Positions 12,621 to 24,365 of a DNA stretch of 64,000 nucleotides are shown here, piece after piece. The stretch is taken from positions 26,955,054-27,019,053 of the forward strand of contig OY741275.1 in assembly GCA_963514095.1 (NCBI GenBank), given 5' to 3'. Position numbers and translations under genes: made by a program. Position 1 is the stretch's first letter, and the number at the start of each line of letters is the position of its first letter. The DNA comes from Eutrigla gurnardus (taxonomy: Eukaryota > Chordata > Actinopteri > Perciformes > Triglidae). A model generated the notes under the pieces. It did not search any database. It was not told the origin of the DNA and saw only the letters and a program-made list of their open reading frames with translations.

Positions 12621-13202
12621 ATATATACATATATGTGGTTTACAAACTTTTTATTCAAAGGAAACATTTTATATTTTATCTTAATAATATCAAGAGACTT
12701 CTTCAATCAAGCTTCATCATACACAACAAATCACGACAACAAGTACGCATGTTTCCAACTCATGTCGTCATGGCTTTTTAGTCGAGTTTTATTCGAAAAC
12801 CTTCACTTTGTTCTGCTGTTCCTTTTTCACGGAGTTAAATAGGAAGTGTTTTGTAAATCTAAAATGCAAAATGAGCTGCAGCTCTTTGTTTCCACTCTTT
12901 AGTTGGGACACAGTTGGGTTTTCATTGTTTCTTTTCGGATTTGAACTAATGCTCAAATTGCTTTTAAAGAGATTTGTAGCATGAAATCACCGTGTTCAAG
13001 CATTTATGTCACAACAAAAAGGCACAGAATCTAAAAACGGAGCAAATGACAAAATAAAAGGGCCAATGAGGGGAATCACATTCAGGCTTTTTAGTGATTT
13101 GACAGGAAAGCGAGATGAAAGGCGACAGAAAGAAAGCGGCAGAAAGACTACAAGTTACATGGATCTCTCTCTCTCTCTGCGGCGTGTGGGAGGAAAACAC
13201 CG
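12621..13202. other. AT-rich spacer between two minisatellites
   Basis: AT-rich DNA with a TATATACATATATG stretch near 12620. No gene or RNA recognised. A short CT run lies at 13165-13178, just before the 22-bp array begins. Confidence 0.5.
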
Positions 13203-15010
13203 CCGCTGATGGAGAAGAGAAGCCATCATGATGGAGAAGAGAAGCCGTCCTGATGGAGAAGAGAAGCCATCATGATGGAGAAGAGAAGCCGTCCTGATGG
13301 AGAAGAGAAGCCATCATGATGGAGAAGAGAAGCCGTCCTGATGGAGAAGAGAAGCCATCATGATGGAGAAGAGAAGCCGTCCTGATGGAGAAGAGAAGCC
13401 GTCATGATGGAGAGGAGAAGCCATCATGATGGAGAAGAGAAGCCGTCCTGATGGAGAAGAGAAGCCATCATGATGGAGAAGAGAAGCCATCATGATGGAG
13501 AGGAGAAGCCATCATGATGGAGAAGAGAAGCCATCATGATGGAGAAGAGAAGCTGTCCTGATGGAGAAGAGAAGCCGTCCTGATGGAGAAGAGAAGCCGT
13601 CCTGATGGAGAAGAGAAGCCATCATGATGGAGAAGAGAAGCCATCATGATGGAGAAGAGAAGCCGTCCTGATGGAGAAGAGAAGCCATCATGATGGAGAA
13701 GAGAAGCCATCATGATGGAGAAGAGAAGCCGTCCTGATGGAGAAGAGAAGCCGTCCTGATGGAGAAGAGAAGCCGTCATGATGGAGAAGAGAAGCCGTCC
13801 TGATGGAGAGGAGAAGCCATCATGATGGAGAAGAGAAGCCGTCCTGATGGAGAAGAGAAGCCATCATGATGGAGAAGAGAAGCCATCATGATGGAGAGGA
13901 GAAGCCATCATGATGGAGAAGAGAAGCCATCATGATGGAGAAGAGAAGCCGTCCTGATGGAGATGAGAAGCCGTCCTGATGGAGAAGAGAAGCCGTCCTG
14001 ATGGAGAAGAGAAGCCATCATGATGGAGAAGAGAAGCCGTCATGATGGAGAAGAGAAGCCATCATGATGGAGAAGAGAAGCCGTCCTGATGGAGATGAGA
14101 AGCCGTCCTGATGGAGAAGAGAAGCCGTCCTGATGGAGAAGAGAAGCCATCCTGATGGAGAAGAGAAGCCGTCATGATGGAGAAGAGAAGCCGTCCTGAT
14201 GGAGAAGAGAAGCCGTCCTGATGGAGATGAGAAGCCGTCCTGATGGAGAAGAGAAGCTGTCCTGATGGAGAAGAGAAGCATTCCTGATGGAGAGGAGAAG
14301 CCATCATGATGGAGAAGAGAAGCCGTCCTGATGGAGAAGAGAAGCGTTCCTGATGGAGAAGAGAAGCATTCCTGATGGAGAGGAGAAGCCATCATGATGG
14401 AGAAGAGAAGCCGTCCTGATGGAGAAGAGAAGCGTTCCTGATGGAGAAGAGAAGCCGTCCTGATGGAGAGGAGAAGCCATCATGATGGAGAAGAGAAGCC
14501 GTCCTGATGGAGAAGAGAAGCCGTCCTGATGGAGAAGAGAAGCCGTCCTGATGGAGAAGAGAAGCGTTCCTGATGGAGAAGAGAAGCCGTCCTGATGGAG
14601 ATGAGAAGCCGTCCTGATGGAGAAGAGAAGCCGTCCTGATGGAGATGAGAAGCCGTCCTGATGGAGAAGAGAAGCGTTCCTGATGGAGAAGAGAAGCCGT
14701 CCTGATGGAGAAGAGAAGCTGTCCTGATGGAGAAGAGAAGCATTCCTGATGGAGAGGAGAAGCCATCATGATGGAGAAGAGAAGCCGTCCTGATGGAGAA
14801 GAGAAGCGTTCCTGATGGAGAAGAGAAGCCGTCCTGATGGAGAGGAGAAGCCATCATGATGGAGAAGAGAAGCCGTCCTGATGGAGAAGAGAAGCCGTCC
14901 TGATGGAGAAGAGAAGCCGTCCTGATGGAGAAGAGAAGCGTTCCTGATGGAGAAGAGAAGCCGTCCTGATGGAGATGAGAAGCCGTCCTGATGGAGAAGA
15001 GAAGCTGTCC
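13203..15010. repeat. 22-bp minisatellite, about 82 copies, with 374-bp higher-order duplication
   Basis: The unit is a variable 9-mer (CATCATGAT, CGTCCTGAT, GTTCCTGAT and similar) followed by the core GGAGAAGAGAAGC, with GAGGAG and GATGAG variants of the core. Sequences of variants repeat. The 17-unit block starting at 14367 is matched variant by variant by the block starting at 14741 (374 bp = 17 x 22) for at least 12 units, to the array end. The minus-strand frames it opens are products of the repeat and not genes. Confidence 0.97.
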
Positions 15011-15604
15011 ATATGGACTGCAGGCCGGAGCTGCAGACTTGAACGTGGACGCTCAGACAGAACGGATCGTTGGATTGATCCCTTTGGCTTCAGGTTGCTC
15101 TCCAGTCAAAGGCAACGAAGGAACGGATGCGGAGACGTTCACCTTACGTTTGTGAGTCTGACAGCTGTTGAATTTCAAGAATAAATCATCGGCTAATGTC
15201 CAGGTCAAACGCTGGGTTTGAGCTCGGCTCCAGCCGGCGAATCACCGCCCACTTTGAAACAGAAGGGTTTTCATATCTGCTTGTCAAACACTTGACAGGT
15301 GATTGGCTTGTACTCCAGCTGCTCTCACGGCAGACAAATGATTTCAAATCAAAAACTGTTGCTCTACGCTTCACCATAACAGTATGAAGGGTTGATTTCT
15401 GCACGTAGCCTGAACAGCATCCGGCAACACAACACTGGCAACTTTGTGCACGGCGAATGTCATCAATCCTCAAATTGCCTCTCGAGAGGAAACAACTCCA
15501 AATCACACAAATTCAGTTTCACGAGGAAGCATGAATCTACCTCCCCGGTGTCACATTTACCTGCAAACATTTTCAAGTGTTTTTATTGTCATCACGCTGT
15601 CGGC

Positions 15605-15608
<4 letters not shown>
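15011..15608. other. No recognisable gene
   Basis: Unique DNA following the 22-bp array. Overlapping short frames on both strands show no family resemblance. Confidence 0.5.

Positions 15609-15646
<38 letters not shown>
15609..15646. repeat. (GT)n microsatellite
   Basis: About 19 GT dinucleotides, uninterrupted. Confidence 0.96.
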
Positions 15647-15647
<1 letters not shown>

Positions 15648-17883
15648 GGTTCAGTGCATGTCTATTATCTTTTGGGGTTTTCTTTACACCCAATCTCCTT
15701 TTTTATTACACGTAGGTGTACAGAGAAATCAAATAGTGAGATAGAGAGACAGAAGGAACACTTAGCCGGCTCTGCTCAAAGTTGAAGCAGCTGTTGATAT
15801 ATTTATAGCAATGCATCGCTGGTTACAATCATATACTGTAGTTTATTTTCAAAATAAACCTCCAACGTTGGCTGACAACACATCCACTTGTTTTGCCAGG
15901 ATTGTGGTTTGTCAGTGAATGACGTATAAATGGAACAAGGAAGGAATATTGAGCTGTTGGATGAGGAGCTGGACATTAACATTCAGGTCAATGTAGAAGG
16001 TCAGAGTGGCACAGCTAACTGCTACATAGCTAAGTCGCCATCCATCAGCTCACTGCTCGTCTGGCTGACTTTGCAAAGCTTATTAAAAGACCCATTTTCT
16101 AATTTGAACATGTTTAACCAGTTCTCAGCTTTATGCGAGGGGAAGCAATGTTCTTCTTCCACTGCTCTGCTTTGTAACGCTCCGTCACAGGCCAAAGACT
16201 CGCTAAAAGCCAGGATGTAATTTGTGTTCTACAAGGACGTAGCTGCTGAACGCCCAGCTTCCTGCTAATGGTGATCTTCACCAGAGGAACCTCCCCTCCG
16301 TTCCCATTAGTGCTCCTCCTTTCATCCACTCCAGCTTCAGACACATTTCTTCAAAGTCCCTGTTTATCCCGTTCCAGAACACCTTTCACCTCTATTCTCT
16401 TTCACACAGTTTGTATTCTTGTCCTGTCAGTTACTATCTCCTCCTCCTCCTCCTCCTCACCGCCACCTTCCCCGGTGATCCATCACAGCTTCCCCGCCAT
16501 CTTCCTCCTCAACCAAACGGCCTCTCTGCCTTCTGCCGCCGCTATCGCAATGAAATCTAAATTGCATGCTGCGTCCCGGGAGCTCGTCCATCCAGGTTAG
16601 AGCCGCCTGCCTCAGCGTTGCAGAACCCCGACGTCCCGCGCTGAGCCTCCGCTGCATGGAAAAGAGCGATTTGGCTGCTTGACATTTGATAAAAAACCTC
16701 AGAGTAAAAAAGATCGGAGGGGACGCCTTTGAGGTTGAGAGGTCTTGATGCTCGTTCTTCACTCACGGCTGTGAAACCAATGGCTGCCAACACAGCGGAT
16801 GTGTGTGTTTGTTTGTGTGTGTTGAGATCGAATTCCCAGTCAAGACAAAGCACTAACACAGAATGTGTGATCTGCTCTGACCTCACCTGTGACCCAGTGT
16901 TTCTATAGAAACAGCTCAGCAGGTGATGCTGCGGGAAGCTCGATGTGCAACGATCATCCATCGACGGCGCTAGCTGGCGTTTTGATCACAGAGGAAGTGA
17001 GCAGGTGTCCGTTATAGTGCTTCTATGACATCATACACCCTGTAGGGGGCAAACTAGAGCTCAGAAAATCAACTCGTCAACGCTTCAGACGATGGCGCTC
17101 TACGGACACCTCTAGCATCTGATTTTCAAAACAAGGGTCTTTCTACTTGGTTAGCTTGGTTTCATTAAAAATGTTTTAATCTCACAAGAACTTCTTTTAT
17201 GAACTCATTTCAAGTAAATCTGCCTTTTGCTTTCTCTGGAAATCAAATCAGTTTAGCCAAGACAAGACAAAGAACGACTTAATCAAGCAGGAAACAAAAA
17301 GGTCATTTCTTCTCAGTATGAGTTCAGTGGAAGTGAGAGATGAATGTGGTCGCATCTCTGTGGTCAAATCAGCTGCTGAAGTTGAGTTGCATCCAAATGC
17401 ATTCCACTTGGCCCAGATCCAGCTGACCGTGAATCGGTTGCTAGGCAACAGCTTGGGTCCATGTTTACTTCTCGTCAGTCACATAGAGTGCAACAAGAAA
17501 GACACATTTTGAATGTTCATATTTACAACTGTTAGAACGTGCTGCTACGTCCAAATAAGGTGATCATGAAGGTTATATGCTAAACACATCCTGTATGGAG
17601 TCAGAGATTGGTCATTGGTGACTTGGGAATGAGGAATAAAAGAACAATTCCAAACATTCCAAATATGTAATTTTAGAAATATATCTTCCTCACAATTAAG
17701 AAGCATTTTCTTTTGAAGTGATAAGGGACACTTTGTTACATTATTATTCTTATAAATATATTCCAGTTTATATTATTTATTCATATAAACATTTAGTATA
17801 CCCTTAGTTGCTTTTTATATTAAGTCATAAAGGCAACATTTTCTCTTATTTTCTGTAACCTAAAAGCTCCATTACATTGTTGT
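15647..17883. other. No recognisable gene; CTC run
   Basis: Includes a CTC triplet run (16438-16458), an interrupted TG run near 16798-16822, and a weak CTCF-like word CCTGTAGGGGGCAAA at about 17039-17053. The longest frames (up to 134 codons, minus strand, 16557-16961) look like chance. No host exon recognised. Confidence 0.5.

Positions 17884-17929
<46 letters not shown>
17884..17929. repeat. (CA)n microsatellite
   Basis: CA repeat with one CAAA interruption near 17898. Confidence 0.95.
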
Positions 17930-17932
<3 letters not shown>

Positions 17933-18625
17933 TATGTCGGACTTGTCATTAATGTATTAATTATTATTATTTTCAGTCACCACTCACGGTGGTTGCTTTA
18001 ACAATGAATAATTGCTAATTTTGCAGTAGACCTTCACATCGGCCATGCTGCTATTACGGGTCTAAATTTGGAGCCAATAAATATTTCCAAATTCGTGCAA
18101 GTGACGATGAAATATATAAATGGGTTTCTTATTCATTTCAGTTTTTAATATGCTATCAAATTGAATTGGCGGACACTTAAAACTTTCTCTGCAGTACAAT
18201 GAAACACATGCCTGCAACGGTTTCAGTTTAACTTCATTTTAAAGTTTTAATAGTGTTCAAGATGGTGGGGTGATCTATGAATCATTTCTGGTGGTGCGTT
18301 CATGTGCTCAAGAGAAGGTCTGACGACAGAGCGCCACCATTCAGCTGCCAGCTGTAATGAATGAGCTATGAAAAGGATCACTTTACAGAGTAAAAGACAG
18401 TTTTCAAGCTCATAAAGACGTTGTCAAACTCCGTCCATGCCATCAGAAAACTGTGAAATGACTGCATGTCTCCATCTCATCTCCCGGGATTACAGTTGCA
18501 GCTTTACAAAGTGTGAAACATGCTTTTAACGTTGTAAATTGAAATAAAACAACAGAAAACACTATGAAACTACTTGGTTTGGTTTGAAATTACGATGAAA
18601 TTGTAAAAACTAAAATGTTACAAAA
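17930..18625. other. AT-rich DNA, no recognisable gene
   Basis: AT-rich, with no long frames, no RNA gene and no clear repeat. Confidence 0.5.
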
Positions 18626-18692
18626 GAACTCACACGGGGCACCAAAGTGGGGCTTTAACCCAGGAGACTGGCTTGGTGCCCCGTGTGAGTTC
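18626..18692. repeat. Perfect 19-bp inverted repeat, short dispersed-repeat fragment
   Basis: GAACTCACACGGGGCACCA at 18626-18644 is the exact reverse complement of 18674-18692, with a 29-base loop. The loop contains CCCAGGAGACTGG, a word shared with the tRNA-like dispersed repeat found elsewhere in this window. The right-arm word TTGGTGCCCCGTGTGAG reappears at about 55019-55035, so this belongs to a dispersed family. Confidence 0.75.
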
Positions 18693-19639
18693 ATTTGAAT
18701 GTGGTTTCATTGTATGGGAACATCAGACAGAGCTGAGTGAAAGATTTCATCATTACAGTGAGTCAATGCAGACGTGTGGATTTTTAGGTGGGAGTGTCAC
18801 CAACTAACACTTGCTGCTTATTGTTGTTGATCTCCAAACAGGAAACTTGGCAACACCACAGGCTTCAACATTCTTCTGTGCTTGTTTTCGTCGACTACAG
18901 GCCGAGAAGCCGTCACAGCGAGGAGACAAACGGTCCTCAATGAAACGGCGAGTTCATGTTGGAGATGCTGCGACTGAGACTTTCACCCCAAAACGACAAG
19001 GAGAGAAAACATTACAGTGGCACTGAATGTACACCAGAGTGAATTTAAAGTGTTTGAATCTGTCATGACCAAAGCTTTTCTTTTGCTTGGATATTTATTA
19101 GTAAGACACTAAACTCAGATATGTTCCAAGTGGAATATTAGAGCAACACGCTTAAAATCATCACCAGATTTTGAGCGTTTCATTTGTTGTTGTTGTTTGC
19201 CGACTGCACACTGCCTTAATGTTTCATGCAGTCCCACTGAATAATATGACACAATGGACTCATCTTTTATTTTAAGATGACTCACAGAGTGTTCTCTGCT
19301 TTCTGTCAGCGGCACCGAGTAAATATTTGTTTCTCTGCAGGCTGAAGACGTACAGTTAAAGAGAAAGTGTGGTTTATGATGTTTGTTATTGATCAGAGCT
19401 GTCACAGTCCACCGGTCTGCCTCCGTTAACCACTCTGTCCTCAACTCACACACTGGGGTCAAACAGCAACATGACTCAGCGTTTTTCCACAGCGTGACGG
19501 CGTGTAGCGTCGGGTCTGGGTCTTCAGAGAAACGTTGTTCAAGCTTGTCTCTCCAAGCAGACATAAGTAATCCTCAATATCACACAGCAAGTTCACAATA
19601 TAAACATTCTGTCAAACCAAAAAATTACTTTTAGCTTTA
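18693..19639. other. No recognisable gene
   Basis: Unique-looking DNA. The longest frame (minus, 19115-19564, 149 codons) lacks any recognisable domain. Confidence 0.45.
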
Positions 19640-19700
19640 CGTGGGACTTGAACAGATGGCTCCTGGGTGAAAGTCCTGAGCTTGTTTGACCCATCTTGCC
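19640..19700 (-). repeat. tRNA-like dispersed repeat copy
   Basis: Contains GGGACTTGAACAGATGGCTC, then CTGGGTGAAAGTCCTG and GTTTGACCCATC. Read on the minus strand it gives TGTTCAAGTCC, close to an RNA polymerase III B box (GGTTCRANTCC). The same layout occurs at 29405-29445 and, diverged, at 29495-29545 and 31560-31615. The repeat probably continues to about 20065, but I cannot prove the outer border. Confidence 0.6.
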
Positions 19701-22064
19701 CTAAGTGGACTTTCAGTGGCTCTAAGCGTCTAATAATGACGCTGGCGGGTAAACTCAAACACACTGAGGCACAAAAACACCAAACGGTCCCTGAACGGCA
19801 CATAGCAGTAAAGCATCAGAAGTGCTTTCTGTGTTATTTCTCTCCTACGTTAGGTTGCCAGGAGTTGAAGGTCAACGTATTTCTATGCTGCACAGAGGAG
19901 GTCTACAACCAGCAGGCGAAGGGACGGAGGCTCGCTACATGCCCGGAGAGGGAGGCGTTGCTCGTCTGGGCCAAACTCCAAAATAGGAAAATGCCACGTT
20001 TCTGTGCTCCTTGCTGACACTGAATGTCGATTTGTATAGAAAGTAATGGGGATCGTACAGCACCAGTGTATTTTTGGATTCACTGTATATGTCGAAGAAC
20101 AATCATGGTGACTTTTGGCTTGGAAATTATCTTCAACTTGAAATGTACTGCCAGCTGTATTTCAATTATTACCCTTCAATAAAATACTTGAGGCCTCCAG
20201 TCTGGGACTCCTCCTTGTGTTGTGGAGAACAGACTTTGAGGTTTTCCAGTAACGACTATCAGTCAAACTTTGTCAAGATAAAGCCAGATCCTGTGTTGCT
20301 ACGGCAACAGCTATTGTCTATGATGTGGACGACAGAAAAGAGATTTGTAAATGTGTATCAGGCATTAAACTTGAAGAGTGGCAGGATTCAGGACTGAATG
20401 GCTTGAATTCTCTCAGGAACAGCGGTGCAGCATGTGACAGGTAGAGTTTATGATGCAGTTTGAAATGACATTCACTGCCGGAGACACAGTTTGGACCACC
20501 AGAACTAGTCTGAAGGTCACATGTGTCCCATCAGAGCTACATTATGTTGTGCATAATAAAGACATGGGTACGAAAGGAAAAGAGGTGGAGAAGACATAAA
20601 AAAGGTCTAGAAAGTTGAATGTGTGGAGGTTTTTAAAATGTAATACTGAAGCTGCTAGATTCCCACACTGTTATAGGAATGTGAGTAATCTGATGTGACA
20701 TACCTGGTTCATTTTGACAACTCTGAGAAACAAGCCTAAAAAAAGAAATAAAATGCAACGCAGCGTTCCATTCCTCTTTATGCAATTCAGTTTCATTTGA
20801 TGTGAGATATAAGCATCATATTTCAAATGATTATTTTCCAAGGTTGTGTCCTTTCCACTTATTTTAAATTACAACATTAAAACATTTAAATGATTATTAT
20901 TAAATTATGACATTTTAAATGAATCCTTTCACTGAAAAGACACGACGATGCTGTTGTGAAGTCTCAATTAGCCGGCTTTAAAGGGCTGATTGAAACCAGA
21001 CTTGTTTCCCGTCGGTCTTATCGTCTCCTCTGCAGCTGTGCGTCCGTCTTGTCTGCAGAGAAGCCTGAAATGATGCCGAGTTACTGAGAACCAAACAGAA
21101 CAACAACGTATCAATGATGTCATTTGATCAGGGCCAATCCCTTCGAACGCTGAATACAAATCCGGATAAAGGTGCCCTTGCCCCTGAACGCACCACAGCA
21201 TGGCTCTGCTATCTCAGGAGACGGATACTCTTGACATTTTAGCCAATGAGCCTGTATGAAAGACAAAGACGAACAAGGACAACTCTGTTTCACTTTCTCA
21301 CTCTTCCATACGGGGTGTGCAAGAGTAATCTTTAATCAACATGCCGTCTGTGAGCGGTAGATGCGGCAGAATACACCAGCGGTGAAACATAATATAAGAT
21401 AGAAAGAATCAAATATGATCTAGGTTGCTAGGCGATGGGAGCTGCGAAGGTGAAGCAAGCAGGAAATCCTCTGTAGACGAGGCCGTCTCATTCAGGAGAT
21501 GATTGCTCTGGCCTTCGCGTCTTTGAAGGACCCGGTCGACGTAGACAAAGTTGGCATGCTTGACTTGACTACAGATGATGTATCAGGTTGTACCATTTCA
21601 TTCACTACCCTGGTAACTCACGGGCGAGTCCAAGAGCGAGCAGTAGGGGTCAAATCTGAGAATCCGCTTCTCCTCTTTGTTCTCGGGAAGATGTAGATTT
21701 ATGTTTCTGCAGTTTGTCAAGTTAACGTCTCAGCTTGTACCAACGTGGTCACAGGCATACCTTCACACCCGCCTCCGCTCGCCGCCGTTCTCAACGGACA
21801 AAGAGCTGCTAATCACCGCAGCACCCACGTTCACCTGCCCTCATTACCGCATCACACTATCTGTAAAACAAAAAAGGCAGTGCAGCTGTGACAAGCGCGT
21901 GTCATTTTACTTCCCAGTCTGACTCAGGCCCGGCGCCAGCTCAGGTGAAAATAGAAAGTTCAATTACCGAGGCTTTAATTAGTCCAGGCAGCCGGTGCTG
22001 TAATACTCCGCCAGGCTGCTGGTCTGATGGATGAGGGGTGCTGATTAACACAAGTCCTACATAC

Positions 22065-22076
<12 letters not shown>
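19701..22076. other. No recognisable gene
   Basis: Possible continuation of the dispersed repeat to about 20065, then unique DNA. The frame at 20074-20397 (107 codons, plus) is not recognisable and is taken as chance. AT-rich at 20700-20930. Confidence 0.4.

Positions 22077-22134
<58 letters not shown>
22077..22134. repeat. (GT)n microsatellite
   Basis: 29 uninterrupted GT dinucleotides. Confidence 0.97.
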
Positions 22135-22135
<1 letters not shown>

Positions 22136-23879
22136 CGTTCTAGTAGAAACCAGAAAAGGAGAGAACAGGTCCTTTTTTAAAAACACACCTGCTCAGAAGG
22201 TTGAACGTTATTTAAACATGCAGCAAAGTGATCCGACCAACCGTGAAGCACATGTGATCCTGGATCTCGCCACCGCCGCGTTTAGAGGCTCACTTCCTGT
22301 TCATGATAATACAAATAAAATAACATTGCTTTTAAATCTGTTGCATGTTGTTTTTGACGTCGGGTGAAGAACATTTCTTGTTCTGGTCTGGTGGAACTTT
22401 AAGTTCAACCTGTTTCATTCAGCCGTCCTTGAAACAAGAGCCGAATGTTTCCATCCTGCATTGATCACATTGCTGCCGACGTCCTTCCTTGGAGCAGGAC
22501 TACGTTTCTCCTGTGTGTGTGGAGAGCAACTTGTTGCTACGCAGCTCTACAGGTTGTCACTACAGCCAAACGTTGCCTTTTTTATGTCTCTTTTGTATGT
22601 TTGCTTTATTATGTATTTCGAGCGTTTTGAACTGCCGTTTGGTTGAAAGGAAGCAGCTCCAGTGTTCCCGCGGTGGTTCAGGTCTCCAGCAGCTGTTAGC
22701 CTGCCATCGGTGCCACGCTGTCCAATGATGGATCGTGGTTTCAGCCTGACGTGCACTTTGACGGCATACATGCAGCCACAAACGCTGACAGGACGCTGAC
22801 GGGCTCCTAGCATGTATGTTGCATGCATTAGCATCGCTGCTCGCGGGGTCACGGTTGCAGCCGGCAGCGTTGGCGTGCTGCGATCACATATAAATATAAA
22901 TCCATTAAGAGAATCAATGTGTGCGTACAAACTTCAGAGGTTGGACTTTGAGCAATGAGCTCAATTAAATAAATGATGTGTGACCTTAAGGGTGACATCG
23001 CCCACCCGGCCACCGCCGCCGCCACCTTCTGCTCCGTCTGCAGCGCCGCAATTAAAAGGTTGTCCAAAGGTGATATTCAGAAGTAAGTGATGCCTAAGGT
23101 GCAACTGAAGCTGTGCATCTGTTCATTTGGAGGAATAAAAACGTGATATTAATGTGAATGTGTCCTTTGTGTTTCTGTGCTGATGATCAATTGAATGAAA
23201 GTCTTTCCTTCTAACCTTCTTCTCGGCGTGGAGAACATCCCCCGCTAAAGGGTGGAGTCACATTTCTGCTTTCATCTTTGTTTGTAATTAGCCAAAATTG
23301 AAAAATGCTTCATCTGAGCCGGTGTGCTGAATAAACATGGATATCTGCTCTGCTTTATCAAACCTGCTCCAAACGTTCTCAAAGGCAGCATGAAAGCAAA
23401 TCTCACAACTTTCTTCCACATTAAGCCCGACGACGACACCAAACTGTGTCGGAAATAACCCCCAAAAATATGAATATATATTGATGGAGGCGGGGGGAGA
23501 CATATTGCTGTGTGTCTGTGTTGGGGCTGATGGAACGGCTTCCAGGGCCAGGTGAAATATCACAGCTGTCACTTGTCCTGACAGAGCCTTTATTCTGCCG
23601 GCTGCTGTTTGATGGAGGACTCCAGTGAGTTTGACACGCTGCTAAATGTCTCCGCCTCGCTGCCACTGGAAGCCGTGATAATGGCCACGGCGCCACAACA
23701 AACCTGCAGACACAGACGTTGTGGGTTGGGTGGGGGGGGGGGGGGGTCCGGTGGTTATATTTGCTGCTGTCCGGTGGTTATTTTGGTCTTTGCTGATTCT
23801 GTACAGTGGAACTTTCCAATGCTCCCAGTCTACAGTCTAAAGTCACCATGGAGTTCTGCAGCTACTGTTTGTCCAAACA
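22135..23879. other. No recognisable gene; G-run
   Basis: A G15 run lies at 23732-23746 and a short CCG run near 23010-23025. The segment 22930-23060 is rich in AATTAAA-type homeodomain words and could be regulatory, but conservation is untested. Confidence 0.4.
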
Positions 23880-24365
23880 TACTTCAACATTTTCAGACCA
23901 AGGACCCCCAAGGCCTATAGAGACCAGGTGCAGGGACCCCCAAGGTCTATAGAGACCAGGTGCAGGGACCCCCAAGGTCTATAGAGATCAGGTGCAGGGA
24001 CCCCCAAGGTCTATAGAGACCCGAGCAGGGACCCCCAAGGCCTGTAGAGACCCGGTGGAGGGACCCCCTATTACATATAATAATAAATAATATATAAACA
24101 ATAATAAGGGCAGCCTATAGTTCCATGTATAACAGTACTTTGTAATGATGGATGGATACGATGCTAAGACATTAAAATATAATTGTTGACATATTTATAG
24201 GACTTTCACATTAACACAACTGCTTATTAGATGTTGTATTAATGTTAATGTGTATTTTTGGACATATGTTTTCTACAAGTTTGGTAGAAAGTCATTTCGG
24301 GGACCCCATGCTGTAACTCTGCGGACCCCCTAGGGGTCCCGGACCCCCCTGTTGAAGATCTTAAT
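23880..24365. mobile_element. Non-autonomous DNA element carrying an internal 32-bp tandem repeat
   Basis: The left end reads CAACATTTTCAGACCAAGGACCCCC. The right end (24299-24362) reads GGGGACCCCATGCTG ... GGGGTCCCGGACCCCCCTGTTGAAGATC, whose reverse complement begins with TTCAACAGG and GGGGTCC words, giving rough inverted ends. The middle is AT-rich without a frame. This GGACCCC-type element is common in fish genomes (from memory); the superfamily was not assigned. The left end has expanded into a tandem array, listed separately. Confidence 0.55.
23897..24070. repeat. 32-bp tandem repeat, about 5 copies
   Basis: The unit is about 32 bp, built on CAGGGACCCCCAAGG followed by TCTATAGAGACCAGGTG. 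Copies differ by single bases, and one is shortened (GAGACCCGAGCAGGG). It lies wholly inside the GGACCCC-type element. Confidence 0.92.

Noticed and set aside
13534..14857. Minus-strand frames rich in Ser, Leu, His and Phe
   Set aside because: Pure products of the 22-bp array; the frame cycles every 66 bp.
10882..15010. Possible CRISPR array
   Set aside because: Repeats are contiguous with no unique spacers, and the DNA is clearly from a vertebrate.
20074..20397. 107-codon plus-strand frame
   Set aside because: Looks superficially protein-like, but no family match and no supporting signals.
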